A model generated the notes under the pieces. That model saw only the letters and a program-made list of their open reading frames with translations. It was not told the DNA's origin and searched no databases. A DNA stretch of 64,000 bases from Candidatus Sericytochromatia bacterium S15B-MN24 CBMW_12 (lineage in GTDB: Bacteria; Cyanobacteriota; Sericytochromatia; S15B-MN24; UBA4093), in NCBI GenBank assembly GCA_002083825.1, contig DAZV01000030.1, positions 119,821 through 183,820 on the forward strand, in the 5' to 3' direction. The position numbers and the translations under genes are program-made. This document shows, piece by piece, positions 28,740-38,843 of the stretch. Every line of letters starts with the position of its first letter. Positions within the stretch are counted from its first letter, which is position 1.

Positions 28740-28907
28740 CGGCACCTCGCAAGAGTAGAGGGAGGGACGACGGAGAACATCGAAACGTAAGCTTGTTTCC
28801 AAGTTTAATCAATTAATGTGAAGCATGCAAGCGCTATTTCGCGAACGGATCGTGAAGAGGACGGAGCCGAGGTTCCGGGCGATGCGGTGCGAGGAGGGCA
28901 CGAAAAA

Positions 28908-28936
28908 AGCGGCGGGCCCGCAAGGGACCCGCCGCT
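28908..28936 (-). terminator. Intrinsic terminator of ndk
   Basis: agcggcgggcccgcaagggacccgccgct followed on minus strand by TTTTTT. Confidence 0.8.
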
Positions 28937-28950
28937 CGGAGCGTCGAGGA

Positions 28951-29400
28951 TTACTCGGTGATCCAGGTGTCGTTGGCCCGGTTCCAGCTGACCAGTTCCT
29001 CGGGCTTGAAGAAGATCCCGAGCTCGCGCTCGGCGGATTCGGGGGCGTCCGATCCGTGGATGATGTTGCGGCCGATATCGACCGAGAAGTCGCCGCGGAT
29101 GCTGCCGTTGGCGGCGTTGGCGGGGTTGGTGGCTCCCATCATCGTCCGGGCGGTCGCGATCACGTTCTTGCCCTCCCAGGCCATCGCCACGATGGGTCCG
29201 GAGGTGATGAAGTCGACGAGGCCGGCGAAGAAGGGCTTGCCCTGGTGTTCGCCATAGTGGCGCTCGGCGGTTTCGCGGGGGAGTTGCATGAACTTCAGGC
29301 CGACGAGCTTGAAGCCCTTCTGCTCGAAGCGGCGGATGATCTCGCCGACCAGGCCGCGCTGGACTCCGTCGGGCTTGACTGCGAGGAACGTTCTTTCCAT
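28951..29400 (-). CDS. ndk: Nucleoside diphosphate kinase
   Basis: [57 protein letters not shown]. Confidence 0.97.
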   Translation of the reverse strand: MERTFLAVKPDGVQRGLVGEIIRRFEQKGFKLVGLKFMQLPRETAERHYGEHQGKPFFAGLVDFITSGPIVAMAWEGKNVIATARTMMGATNPANAANGSIRGDFSVDIGRNIIHGSDAPESAERELGIFFKPEELVSWNRANDTWITE

Positions 29401-29429
29401 GGAGTGCTGCATCCTTTCAGTGGGGGTGT

Positions 29430-30395
29430 TCAGCGTTTCTTGCCGATAACCTGCCGGACGGCCTGCTTCAGGTCTTCCGGCATGAGGCCGTACTTGGTGA
29501 GGAGGTCGTCGAGGGTTCCGGATTCGCCGTAGGTGTCGCGGGTCCCGACGCGGACGACGGGGGTGGGGAGTTCCTCGGCGAGGACTTCGCAGACCGCGGA
29601 GCCGAGTCCGCCGAGGATGTTGTGCTCCTCGGCGGTGACGATGGCTCCGGAGTCGCGGGCGGCCTTGACGATGGCTTCACGGTCGATGGGCTTGATCGAG
29701 CTCATGTTGAGGACTCCGACCGAGAGGCCGTCGGCTTCGAGTTCGAGGGCCGCCAGGCGCGCCTGGTTGACCATGAGGCCGCAGGCGATGATGGTGGCGT
29801 CTTTTCCTTCGCGGAGCCACTCGGCCTTCCCGATCTGGAAGGTCACGGGCTGCTCGCGGGGGATCACCGGCAGGGCGGGGCGGCCGAGCCGGACGTAGAC
29901 GGGGCCGTGATAGGCGTAGGCCGCCCGGATGATGGCCTCGGTTTCGGGGCCGTCCGAGGGGATGAGCACGGTCATTCCGGGGATGACGCGGGTGGTGGCG
30001 AGGTCCTCGAGGATCTGGTGGGTGGCGGCGTCCTCGCCGAGCGAAATGCCGGCGTGAGTGCCGCAGATCTTGATGTTGGCGAGCATGTGGCCCGCGGAGT
30101 TGCGGACCTGCTCCCAGGCCTTGCCGACGGCGAACATGGCGAAGGTCGAGACGAAGGGGACCTTGCCGGCGAGGGCGAAGCCGCAGCCGACGTCGATCAG
30201 GTTCTGCTCGGCGATGCCCATGTTGAAGAAGCGATCGGGAAATTCCTTCGAGAACTTCTCGGTCATCGTCGAGCAGGCGAGATCGGCGTCGAGGACGACG
30301 ACGTCGGCATGCTCTCGGCCGAGAGCGACGAGGGTCTCGCCGTAGGCGACCCGGGTAGCGACCTTGTCCTTGGAGGTTACGACGATTCCGGCCAT
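29430..30395 (-). CDS. Transketolase C-terminal subunit
   Basis: [55 protein letters not shown]; start overlaps upstream stop (TAATG). Confidence 0.92.
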   Translation of the reverse strand: MAGIVVTSKDKVATRVAYGETLVALGREHADVVVLDADLACSTMTEKFSKEFPDRFFNMGIAEQNLIDVGCGFALAGKVPFVSTFAMFAVGKAWEQVRNSAGHMLANIKICGTHAGISLGEDAATHQILEDLATTRVIPGMTVLIPSDGPETEAIIRAAYAYHGPVYVRLGRPALPVIPREQPVTFQIGKAEWLREGKDATIIACGLMVNQARLAALELEADGLSVGVLNMSSIKPIDREAIVKAARDSGAIVTAEEHNILGGLGSAVCEVLAEELPTPVVRVGTRDTYGESGTLDDLLTKYGLMPEDLKQAVRQVIGKKR

Positions 30396-31228
30396 TAGAC
30401 GAGCTCCTTCAACGCGGCCTCGGCCTGTTCGGCGTTGGGCGCCGTGCCGTGCCACTTCACCTGGTTCTCCATGAAGGAGACTCCCTTGCCCTTGACGGTC
30501 TTGGCGAGGATCAGGGTCGGCTGACCCGTGACGGGCTGAAGACGGGATTCGGCGAGGGCTTCGAGTATCTGAGGGAAGTCATGGCCGTCGATTTCGACGA
30601 CCCGCCAGCCGAAGGCGCGCCACTTGTCGGCGAAGGGCTCGAGGCCCATGACCTGTTCGGTGGGGCCGTCGATCTGGAGGCCGTTGCGGTCGACGATGGC
30701 GGTGAGGTTGCCGGCCTTGTGGTGGCTGGCGGCCATGGCGGCTTCCCAGACCTGGCCTTCCTGGCATTCTCCGTCTCCGAGCAGGGCGTAGACGCGGGAT
30801 TCCGACGCGTCGAGCCGGAGGGCGAGGGCCATTCCCAGGGCGTAGGAGAGGCCGTGGCCGAGGCTTCCGGTGGAGGTTTCGACACCGGGAAGCTTGTGCA
30901 TGTCGGGGTGGCCCTGCAGGCGGGAATTGAGCGCCCGGAAGGTGGTGAGCTCGGAGACGCCGAGGTAGCCGGCTTCGGCGAGGGTGCCGTAGAGGCCTGG
31001 CGAGGCGTGTCCCTTGCTCATGACGAAGCGATCGCGGCCGTCCCAGCGGGGGTTCTGGGGGTCATGGCGCATGTGGCCGAAGTACAGGGCGGTGAGCAGG
31101 TCGGTGCAGGAGAGGCTGGAGCCGGGATGGCCGCTCTTGGCGTCCCGGACGGCGGTGATGATGTGGCGGCGGATGCGGGTGGCTGTCGCCGTCAGTTCCG
31201 CGGGGGAGAGGGTCAGCGCGGTGGTCAT
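30395..31228 (-). CDS. Transketolase N-terminal (TPP-binding) subunit
   Basis: SGHPGSSLSCTDLLTALYFGHM, GSLGHGLSYALGMALA, LLGDGECQEGQVWEAAMAASHH. Confidence 0.92.
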   Translation of the reverse strand: MTTALTLSPAELTATATRIRRHIITAVRDAKSGHPGSSLSCTDLLTALYFGHMRHDPQNPRWDGRDRFVMSKGHASPGLYGTLAEAGYLGVSELTTFRALNSRLQGHPDMHKLPGVETSTGSLGHGLSYALGMALALRLDASESRVYALLGDGECQEGQVWEAAMAASHHKAGNLTAIVDRNGLQIDGPTEQVMGLEPFADKWRAFGWRVVEIDGHDFPQILEALAESRLQPVTGQPTLILAKTVKGKGVSFMENQVKWHGTAPNAEQAEAALKELV

Positions 31229-31386
31229 GGGGAGGGGCTCCTCGCGGGGTATTCGCGGGTCGGTCGCGGGTGACAGTGCGGGCGAGCAATCCAAAAGTCC
31301 GGGCCATTTGCTCGCTCGCAGGGTTCTCAGTATATCACGAACCGATCGCGCCCGAGAGGCGACGATTCGCCGCGGGGCGCTCGGTG

Positions 31387-32877
31387 CTATCGCGCCTGCA
31401 CCGTGATGTCGGCTTCGAAGAGGCGGTTCCAGGGCAGGCTGGCCGAGATGCCGGCGATGGCGATTTGCGGGAAGTGCCGCCGCCAGAGGGTTTCGAGCCT
31501 TCGTCCCAGATCGGCCTCGAGGGCGTCGAGGGGGGCTCCCGCGGCGAGTTCCTGCTGGAGTAGGGGGCGCAAGAAGCTTTGGTAGAGCAGATCATCGGCC
31601 ATCCGATCCCTCAGAAATCCCTGCTGGGCCAACACATCGGGATCGGAGGGAAATGGAGTGCCTCGGCTGCGTTGATGAAGGTAGGCGCTGGCCTGCGCGA
31701 CCACCGTTCCGATGGTGTTTCCGGCGGTGTTCCACCCCGCGAAGGCCGCCAGGTCGGGGTAGTTCTGGAAGGCCCTGAAGAGTTCGGGGTCGGCGCCGTT
31801 GGCGTAGGCGACGTCGGCGAGGGCGACCGGGCGGCTGGAGGATTCGAGGGCGCGGACGAAGGGGGCGAGGTCGCGAGGCGGGGTGTCGGGGCGATCCAGG
31901 CCGATGCGCAGGGCGAGGTCGCCCTGGCCGGTGGAGGGGGTGTTGAGCATGAGGGCGATGTCGGCGTCCGCGGGATTATCGACGAGTCTTCCTCCGACGG
32001 CGGCTACCTGGCCGGCGACGGTTCGGGACAGGGGGCGGTCCTCGTACATGGCGGTGATGTCGGCTCCATCGGGGGTGCTGGTCACGAGGTGGAAGGCGGG
32101 CTTTCGTCCTTGGCTCTGGTTGAGATGGCGGGCGACGAGGACGGAGGCGACCTCGTCGGCTCCGGGGTAGATGAGCACGCGATCCTGGAGTCCCTTGGCC
32201 TGGATGTCCGCGAGGAGCTGTCGTTGTTCTCGGACGTTGAAGCCGAAGCGGGAGGTGTCGTCCTGGGTGAGCAAGAGGAGGTCGAGGATTCCGTCTCGGG
32301 TCCAGTCGATGAGCATGCGGTTGACGAGGAAGTTTCGCTCGCGGGTGGCGAGGTAGTCGGCGAGGATTTCGGGGGGGATCAGGGCCTCGGCTTCGCTGGC
32401 GGTTTCGAGGTCCTGGGGGTCGTGGAGTTGCTGGTATCGGTCGAGGTGGAAGGAGTGGCGGAAGAGGAGCTTGCCGAACCGGTCCCAGTAGGATTTTTCT
32501 TCGGTGGCGTCGTTGGAGTCGGAGAGCCGCATGGTGACGGAGAAGGCGTAGAGGGGGAGGTTGGGATGGGCGAGTTTGAGATGTTTGAGGAGGGAGAGAC
32601 GTTCGACGAGGGTTTCGAGGGGGATGTCTTCGCGGCGGGAGGGGATGAGACCTCCGTAGGCGAGGGTGTCGAGGGCGATGACGAGGGCGGAGGCGCGCGG
32701 GGCGTGGTCCTGTAGCCAGTCATGGAGGGCGGCGGTGTCGGCGGGGCGGCGGAGGTCGCCGAGGAGGGCGGGGTTCGGGGCGAGGACGGTCAAGCCTGCG
32801 ATGGCGGCGATGTCGCGGGGAAAACGGGAGGTGCAGGGGCGAGCGTCGAGAGGGACGAGGAGGAGGGGAGGGGTCAT
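31387..32877 (-). CDS. DUF4127 family protein
   Basis: LLLVPLDARPCTSRFPRDIAAIAG, IALDTLAYGGLIPSRR, LTQDDTSRFGFNVREQ, YPGADEVASVLVARHL. Confidence 0.85.
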   Translation of the reverse strand: MTPPLLLVPLDARPCTSRFPRDIAAIAGLTVLAPNPALLGDLRRPADTAALHDWLQDHAPRASALVIALDTLAYGGLIPSRREDIPLETLVERLSLLKHLKLAHPNLPLYAFSVTMRLSDSNDATEEKSYWDRFGKLLFRHSFHLDRYQQLHDPQDLETASEAEALIPPEILADYLATRERNFLVNRMLIDWTRDGILDLLLLTQDDTSRFGFNVREQRQLLADIQAKGLQDRVLIYPGADEVASVLVARHLNQSQGRKPAFHLVTSTPDGADITAMYEDRPLSRTVAGQVAAVGGRLVDNPADADIALMLNTPSTGQGDLALRIGLDRPDTPPRDLAPFVRALESSSRPVALADVAYANGADPELFRAFQNYPDLAAFAGWNTAGNTIGTVVAQASAYLHQRSRGTPFPSDPDVLAQQGFLRDRMADDLLYQSFLRPLLQQELAAGAPLDALEADLGRRLETLWRRHFPQIAIAGISASLPWNRLFEADITVQAR

Positions 32878-33133
32878 GGGCGGGACCTCATGGGACGAAA
32901 GGGGACGGGGGATTTCGATACAATCGACCGATGACGTTTGCTTCGTGAAACTTTATACTTTCCTCGAAGGCGGCGAAGCGCCGAATTCAGAGATTCTTCG
33001 ACCGGCGAAAAGGGCCCTGCGAGCGGGGTTTCGTGGGTCGAGAGGATCGGGGGCGATTCCCGAGGGACTCGTTCCCGCGAGCGGAAAGGATTCTCCGGGC
33101 GGGGAATTCTCCGAGCATGAGGAGGGAACGTCG

Positions 33134-33424
33134 GTGATTTCACAAGCAACAACCAAGATGGGCACGACGCTGCTCAAGGTATCGTCCAAGTCGAATCCGG
33201 CCTCCGTGGCGGGCGCAATCGCGGGAATGATCCGGGAGACGGGTCGCTGCGAGGTGCAGGCGATCGGTGCGGGAGCGGTGAACCAGACGGTGAAGGCTAT
33301 CGGGATAGCTCGGGGTTACGTGGCTCCGGGCGGGATCGATTTGGTGGCTATTCCAGCGTTTTTGGATATCGAGGTGGGGGGAGAGGAGCGGACGGCGATT
33401 CGATTCATCGTCGAGCCGCGCTAG
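33134..33424 (+). CDS. spoVS: Stage V sporulation protein S family (SpoVS)
   Basis: LLKVSSKSNPASVAGAIAGMIRETGRCEVQAIGAGAVNQTVKAIGIARGYVAPGGIDLVAIPAF; GTG start. Confidence 0.93.
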   Translation: MISQATTKMGTTLLKVSSKSNPASVAGAIAGMIRETGRCEVQAIGAGAVNQTVKAIGIARGYVAPGGIDLVAIPAFLDIEVGGEERTAIRFIVEPR

Positions 33425-33446
33425 GTCGGGGGGGGGGCAACCCCCC

Positions 33447-34292
33447 TCAGTCCTCGGCATCGGGTCCCTCTTCGCGGGGGTCGCCCCAGCGGAGTTTGTC
33501 GCGGAGGGCTCCGAAGAAGTCGCGTCCGGTGACGCGGACCAGCCGGACGACGTGCTGGGATCGCCGGAAGGAGACTTCGTCACCGGGCTGGAGGAGTCCG
33601 ACGGTGAAGCCGTCGGCGGAGAGGAGGGCACCTTCGGCGCGCTGCTTGGCCACCATGCGAACGATGGTTTCGCTGGACATGATGAGGGGTCTGGCGGTGA
33701 GGGTGTGGGGGCAGATGGGGGCGAGGATCCAGGCGGGAACGTCGGGGGCCACGATGGGTCCTCCCGCGGAGAGGGCGTAGGCGGTGGACCCGGTGGGGGT
33801 GGCGAGGATCATGCCGTCGGCTCCGTAGCGTGCGACCAGGGATTCGTCGGCGAAGACTTCGAGTTCGAGCATGCGCGAGGAGGTGCCCTTGAGGAGCACA
33901 CCCTCGTTGAGGGCTGTTTGTCGGGCGAGCGTCTCGCCGTTCCGATGATGCCGCACGTCGAGGAGGGTTCTGGGCTCCAGGTGGTAATCCCCCTGGAAGA
34001 CGCGTTCGAGCGCCGCGGGGAGTTCGTCGATCTCGACCTCGGCCAGAAAGCCGAGCGTGCCCAGGTCGACGCTGAGAATGGGCGTTTCCGCCGGAGCTAT
34101 CAGCCGAGCGGCCCGCAGGAACGTGCCGTCTCCGCCCAGCACGAGGACGAGATCGACGGGGGGCAGGGCTTGGCCGGATCCCGGCACGGCGAAGACGCGC
34201 TTGCCATGGGCCGCGATGAGCGCGCTCACCTGGGGAACCAGGCCGGCGATGCGGGCCACGGTCCCGTTGTAGACGATCCCGACGGCGTTCAC
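33447..34292 (-). CDS. nadK: NAD kinase
   Basis: LVLGGDGTFLRAARL, GTLGFLAEVE, ATPTGSTAYALSAGGPIVAPDVPAWILAPICPHTL. Confidence 0.96.
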   Translation of the reverse strand: MNAVGIVYNGTVARIAGLVPQVSALIAAHGKRVFAVPGSGQALPPVDLVLVLGGDGTFLRAARLIAPAETPILSVDLGTLGFLAEVEIDELPAALERVFQGDYHLEPRTLLDVRHHRNGETLARQTALNEGVLLKGTSSRMLELEVFADESLVARYGADGMILATPTGSTAYALSAGGPIVAPDVPAWILAPICPHTLTARPLIMSSETIVRMVAKQRAEGALLSADGFTVGLLQPGDEVSFRRSQHVVRLVRVTGRDFFGALRDKLRWGDPREEGPDAED

Positions 34293-35113
34293 TTGCCCGC
34301 CGCCTTCAGCGCCTCGTGCGCCTCGGCCACCACGGCTTCCGCCGACGGCACGTCATGCGGCGCCGGCTGACGTCGCCAGTAGCCCAGGAATTCGATGTTG
34401 CCTTCCGGACCTTTGATGGGCGAGTAGGTGAGTCCCCAGGGCTCCCAGCCCTCGGCGCGGGCGGCCTCCATGGCGGCGCGGATCACGCGCGCGTGAACGA
34501 CCGGGTCCCGGACCACGCCGCCCTTGCCCACGGAGGCCCTTCCGGCCTCGAACTGGGGCTTGATCAGCGCCACCAGGTCGGCGGGAGCGGTCAGCAGGGC
34601 GCGAACGGCTCCCAGGATTTTGCCGAGCGAGATGAAGGAGACGTCGATGACGGCCAGGTCGGGGGCTTCGCCTTCGGGCGCTCCCAGGCCCTCGGGGTCG
34701 AGGTGGCGGATATTGGTTCGCTCCAGCACGTGGACGCGGGGATCCTGTCTCAGTGTCCAGGCGAGTTGTCCGTAGCCGACGTCGATGGCGTAGACTTTTT
34801 CGGCACCGCGCTTCAGGAGCAGGTCGGTGAAGCCTCCCGTGGAGGCGCCGACATCCATGGCGCGGCGGCCGGCGGGGTCGATTCCGAAGACCGCCAGGGC
34901 GCGTTCGAGTTTGAGGGCTCCGCGGGAGACGTACTCGATGGCGGGGCGGTCGACCTCGACGGGGGCCTCCTCGGAGATGGGGGTTCCCGCCTTGGTGACG
35001 CGGTGCCCGGAGACCTTGACCATTCCCGCGAGGACGGCCCGCTGGGCCTTCTCCCGGGTGGGGAAGAGGCCCTCGCGGACCAGCCGTGCGTCGAGGCGTT
35101 CTTTCTTGGCCAT
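34289..35113 (-). CDS. tlyA: TlyA family RNA methyltransferase/hemolysin (S4 + FtsJ-like)
   Basis: S4 domain RLDARLVREGLFPTREKAQRAVLAGMVKVSGHRVTKAG; MDVGASTGGFTDLLLKRGAEKVYAIDVGYGQL; 4-nt overlap with nadK. Confidence 0.94.
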   Translation of the reverse strand: MAKKERLDARLVREGLFPTREKAQRAVLAGMVKVSGHRVTKAGTPISEEAPVEVDRPAIEYVSRGALKLERALAVFGIDPAGRRAMDVGASTGGFTDLLLKRGAEKVYAIDVGYGQLAWTLRQDPRVHVLERTNIRHLDPEGLGAPEGEAPDLAVIDVSFISLGKILGAVRALLTAPADLVALIKPQFEAGRASVGKGGVVRDPVVHARVIRAAMEAARAEGWEPWGLTYSPIKGPEGNIEFLGYWRRQPAPHDVPSAEAVVAEAHEALKAAGK

Positions 35114-35116
35114 GGG

Positions 35117-35545
35117 TTAGAGGGCGTTGAGCCCGAGGGCGACGAGGATGCCGAGAATGGCACCTCCGATGACCTCGAGCGGGGTATGGCCGAGAAGCTC
35201 CTTGAGGTGACTTTCCTTGAAGCTCAGCGAGTGCTGGAGGTCGAAGATGATCTGGTTGATGATCCGGGCTTGCTTGCCCGCCGCTCGACGCACGCCGGCC
35301 GCATCGTACATGACGACCATGGCCAGCACCAGGGAGACGTCGAAGAGGGTGGAGCTGAAGCCTTCGAGCAGCCCGACGGAGGCCGTGAGCCCCGTGACGA
35401 GCGCGGTATGGGAGCTCGGCATGCCCCCGGTGGTGACCAGGGTTCGGACGTCGATGCGCTTTTCGCGAATCAGCAGGGTGAAGAACTTGATGAGTTGGGC
35501 GATCAGGGCGCCGAGCAGGCCGGCGAAGAGGGCTTGGTTGGACAT
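35117..35545 (-). CDS. Divergent PAP2 family protein (DUF212)
   Basis: GGMPSSHTALVTGLTASVGL, VMYDAAGVRRAAGKQARIIN, LKELLGHTPLEVIGGAILG. Confidence 0.93.
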   Translation of the reverse strand: MSNQALFAGLLGALIAQLIKFFTLLIREKRIDVRTLVTTGGMPSSHTALVTGLTASVGLLEGFSSTLFDVSLVLAMVVMYDAAGVRRAAGKQARIINQIIFDLQHSLSFKESHLKELLGHTPLEVIGGAILGILVALGLNAL

Positions 35546-36463
35546 TTAGCGGTTGCGCTCCGAGACGAACCGGGCGATCGCCGATAGCGCAGCGCCGGAC
35601 TCCCCCAGGGGGGCGATCGCCGATAGCGCTGCCTGGATCTGGCGGTCCGCCTCGATCCGGGCCTGGTCGAGCCCGTAAAGGGCGGGGTAGGTGGCCTTGT
35701 GGGCCTCGACGTCCTTGCCGGGGCTCTTGCCGAGGGCCTCGGCCGTCCCCGTGAGATCCAGGATGTCGTCGACGATCTGGAACGCCAGCCCGACGTGTTC
35801 GGCGTAGCGCGTGAGCATGGTCATGATCGCTTGGGGGGCGTCGGCCACGTGTCCGCCCAGCCTAACCGCGGCGACGATCAGCGCGCCGGTCTTGTGACGG
35901 TGGATGTAGTCGAGGGTCTCGGCGGCCAAGGCTTGCCCTTCGGCTTGCATGTCCACGACCTGGCCTTCGACCATCTGGAGGGTGGCGCCGGCGAGCTCGC
36001 CCACCACGTTCAGCGCCCGGTCGGGCGAACAGTGAAGGGGCAGTTCTTTCGCCAGCACCTGGAAGGTATGCGCGAGCAATCCGTCACCGGCCAGGAGCGC
36101 GAGCGCCTCGCCGTAGACCATGTGGTTGGTGGGGCGTCCCCGACGCAGCGCGTCGTCATCCATGCAGGGGAGGTCGTCATGGATCAGGGACTGGGTGTGG
36201 ATGAGCTCCAGGGCGCAGCCGGCCGTGAGGGCCTGCTCTCCCTTTCCGCCGGATGCCATGCAGGCGGCGATCGCGAAGAGGGGGCGGATGCGCTTGCCGC
36301 CGGCGAGGACGCTGTAGCGCATGGACTCCCAGAGCTCCCGAGCGAGCTCCGCGGAACCGGGAACGATCCGGTCGAGTTCCGCTTCGATGCGGGGTCCATA
36401 CTGGGAAGAAAGGGTTTCCAGGGTCGAGGGGCCAGTGGAGGAGTTCACGCGATGTCCTTCCAA
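35546..36463 (-). CDS. ispA: Polyprenyl synthetase (farnesyl/geranylgeranyl diphosphate synthase)
   Basis: LIHDDLPCMDDDALRRGRPTNH, FQIVDDILDLTG. Confidence 0.95.
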   Translation of the reverse strand: MEGHRVNSSTGPSTLETLSSQYGPRIEAELDRIVPGSAELARELWESMRYSVLAGGKRIRPLFAIAACMASGGKGEQALTAGCALELIHTQSLIHDDLPCMDDDALRRGRPTNHMVYGEALALLAGDGLLAHTFQVLAKELPLHCSPDRALNVVGELAGATLQMVEGQVVDMQAEGQALAAETLDYIHRHKTGALIVAAVRLGGHVADAPQAIMTMLTRYAEHVGLAFQIVDDILDLTGTAEALGKSPGKDVEAHKATYPALYGLDQARIEADRQIQAALSAIAPLGESGAALSAIARFVSERNR

Positions 36464-36569
36464 AGCAGTGGGCGGACGACATTATACCATTTCCGGCATG
36501 ATACACTAGCCTCACGATCGCTCCGTCGCTCTTCCGACAACTGCTTCTGACAGAAAGAAGGAATCCCGC

Positions 36570-37697
36570 TTGAGCAAGCAAAAAGCCGTATTCGCCTTCG
36601 CCGCAGCCGCCTTGACGGCTCTCTCCCTTCCCCTCATGCCGGCGAACGCCGAGCCGGTCTCCGCCGAGAGCGCGGAGCCCGCGGTGGCGGCACCGGCCCC
36701 GGTCGCCGATTCCGCCCCGGTCGTCACTCCGGTCGCCGGAAACCTCGAAGTCCTGCCGGTCGAGGCGAGCCCCGCCGCTGCGGATCCTGCCTCTGCCAGC
36801 CTCTTGGCCGCTCCGGCTTCGGCCAGCCTCCTGGCGGCCCCCGCTTCGGCCAGCCTCCTGGCCGCTCCTGCCAGCCCGAGCGTCATCGCGGCCCCCGTGG
36901 CGCAAGCTACCGCCAGCGCCACGCCGGCTGCGGGCCCGTCCTTCTCGATGCCCAACGTGAAGCTGCCCTTCCCGCTGACGCTCTCCTATCGTCCCGAGAC
37001 GGGAACGATGGGCGGCACCGGCTTCGCGCCCGGGGTTCCGCTCATCGCGGGGGCGCCCGCGGCGCCCGCTCAGTTCAATCTCGCCTCCCAGACGGCCCAG
37101 GGATGGTCCGGAACCGCGGAGGTGGGGCTTCCCATCATCACGCTCGGCGCTCGGATGACCGGCTACGGTAGCGTCGGCTCCTTCGATCCGTCCATCAGCG
37201 CCGCGGACAGCAGCAATGCTCCCGCCGCGGATCAGCTCCCCTACTACTGGCCCGAGAGTGCCTGGTCCACCTACGTCAAGGTATTCGGCCTGCGCTTCGG
37301 CTACCTCAACGAACAGTTCAACCGCAACATCGGTGAGGGTGGGGCCATCGGGTCGTACATCGGCGGCCTGGATTCGGGCTTCAACATCCTGGGGCTCGTC
37401 GGCGTGGATTATCACCTGCTCGCCGGCTGGGGAGTCAACGGCCAGACCGTTGCCGGAACCACCACGGCCCACATCCCCACGGAACTCGACGCCAGCGTCT
37501 ACGCCAATCTCGGACCCATCAACCTGAGGGCCGGCTACGTCGCCCGGGAAACCTTCACCGGAGATCCGAGCACCTTCCTGGCTATCGTCACCGACCCCAT
37601 GTCCCTCGCGAACGATGCCGGGAAACGGGACACGGTCAACGCCACGCGCATGGGATCCTACATGGGCCCCTACTTCGGAGCGGGGTTCAGTTTCTAG
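36570..37697 (+). CDS. Secreted/envelope protein of unknown family (paralog A) with Ala/Ser-rich N-terminal repeats
   Basis: Signal peptide; shares WSTYxxxxGLRFGYLNExFxRxIGxxGAIGSxIxGLDxGF...GWGV.GQ...HIP with next gene. Confidence 0.75.
   Translation: MSKQKAVFAFAAAALTALSLPLMPANAEPVSAESAEPAVAAPAPVADSAPVVTPVAGNLEVLPVEASPAAADPASASLLAAPASASLLAAPASASLLAAPASPSVIAAPVAQATASATPAAGPSFSMPNVKLPFPLTLSYRPETGTMGGTGFAPGVPLIAGAPAAPAQFNLASQTAQGWSGTAEVGLPIITLGARMTGYGSVGSFDPSISAADSSNAPAADQLPYYWPESAWSTYVKVFGLRFGYLNEQFNRNIGEGGAIGSYIGGLDSGFNILGLVGVDYHLLAGWGVNGQTVAGTTTAHIPTELDASVYANLGPINLRAGYVARETFTGDPSTFLAIVTDPMSLANDAGKRDTVNATRMGSYMGPYFGAGFSF
36789..36896 (+). repeat. 27-bp in-frame tandem repeat, about 4 copies
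   Basis: (ASASLLAAP)x3 + ASPSVIAAP. Confidence 0.85.
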
Positions 37698-37713
37698 TCG
37701 CTAGTCTAACTTA

Positions 37714-37819
37714 TTAGCGCCTGCGGCTGTTTCGTAAGGCAGCGAGGGATAGCCGTGACGTTGCCCCGATGCGATAGAGTCGTAGCCCTCGCTGGCCTGA
37801 AGAAACGACGTTTGCTCTA
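37714..37819. repeat. 106-bp repeat, left inverted copy
   Basis: ttagcgcctgcggctgtttcgtaaggcagcgaggg...gaagaaacgacgtttgctcta; reverse complement of 38841-38946 with one visible mismatch. Confidence 0.97.
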
Positions 37820-37916
37820 AAGATATATTACAATGTGAGGGCTTCCCATGAGGGGAGCCCTCTTCTGCTTGGACGTAAGCCCGTACGTTGCGCGATCAAA
37901 GAAAGATGGGTACGCC

Positions 37917-38843
37917 ATGACTCGAAACGCTTTCCGCGGCACCTTCCTGGCCGCGACTCTCGCCCTGATGGCCCCCGCAGTCCTGACGGCTCCGGAGGCG
38001 CTGGCTGCCTTCAGTCCGGCCGAGGATTCCCGACTCGCCCAGGCCCGCAGGCCGAGCCCCGCCCCGACCCTGCGCCCGGTGCCCACCCCGCTGCCTCCGG
38101 CTCAGGAACCCATCCGGCGCGGTACCGAACCCGTCCAGGTGACCGCCGTGACGGCACCCGAGGACAAGACCCCCATGGATCTCACGATCGGCCTGGAGTA
38201 CGAGTTCGGCAGCGCCACCTCGGGGGGCTTCGCAGCCAACGCCCAGTCGGTTCCGACCGCGATCACCAATGCCACCTCGGCCCTCAACGCCTGGTCGGGG
38301 CTGGCCGAGATCGGTCTGGGAGCCTTCGACCTCGGCGCGAAGTACACGAACTACATGGGAGTGCTGCCCCTCACCGTTGGTAACCCCGCAGGCGGCTTCC
38401 TCCCGTTCTATTGGCCTCAAGAAACTTGGAGCGCTTACGGTCGCATGGGTGCCCTGCGCCTGGGCTATCTCAACGAGTTCTTCGGGCGGGGCATCGGTTC
38501 GGACGGCGCGATCGGGTCGGTGATCCTGGGTCTTGACGGGGGATTCCCGCTGGTCGTCGACATGCTCGACATGGATTATAGCCTCACCGGCGGCTGGGGC
38601 GTCATCGGACAGGGGCCCGGCCACATCCCCGCTGAAGCCAAGGTAAGCTTGAGCGTCGTCCTCGGGCCGGTGAACCTGTCGGGTGGCTACGTGGGGCGGG
38701 CCTCCTTCACCGGGGAGCCGGGAACCTTCCTCACCGCGCTCACCAATCCGGCTCAATTGAGTACCGGGGATGCGGCCACGGTCAACCAGACCCGCCTGGG
38801 CACCTATCAGGGCCCGTTCGTCGGAGTGAGCATGGGCTTCTAG
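37917..38843 (+). CDS. Secreted/envelope protein of unknown family (paralog B)
   Basis: Signal peptide MTRNAFRGTFLAATLALMAPAVLTAPEALA; colinear motifs with paralog A; stop codon lies inside right repeat copy. Confidence 0.78.
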   Translation: MTRNAFRGTFLAATLALMAPAVLTAPEALAAFSPAEDSRLAQARRPSPAPTLRPVPTPLPPAQEPIRRGTEPVQVTAVTAPEDKTPMDLTIGLEYEFGSATSGGFAANAQSVPTAITNATSALNAWSGLAEIGLGAFDLGAKYTNYMGVLPLTVGNPAGGFLPFYWPQETWSAYGRMGALRLGYLNEFFGRGIGSDGAIGSVILGLDGGFPLVVDMLDMDYSLTGGWGVIGQGPGHIPAEAKVSLSVVLGPVNLSGGYVGRASFTGEPGTFLTALTNPAQLSTGDAATVNQTRLGTYQGPFVGVSMGF

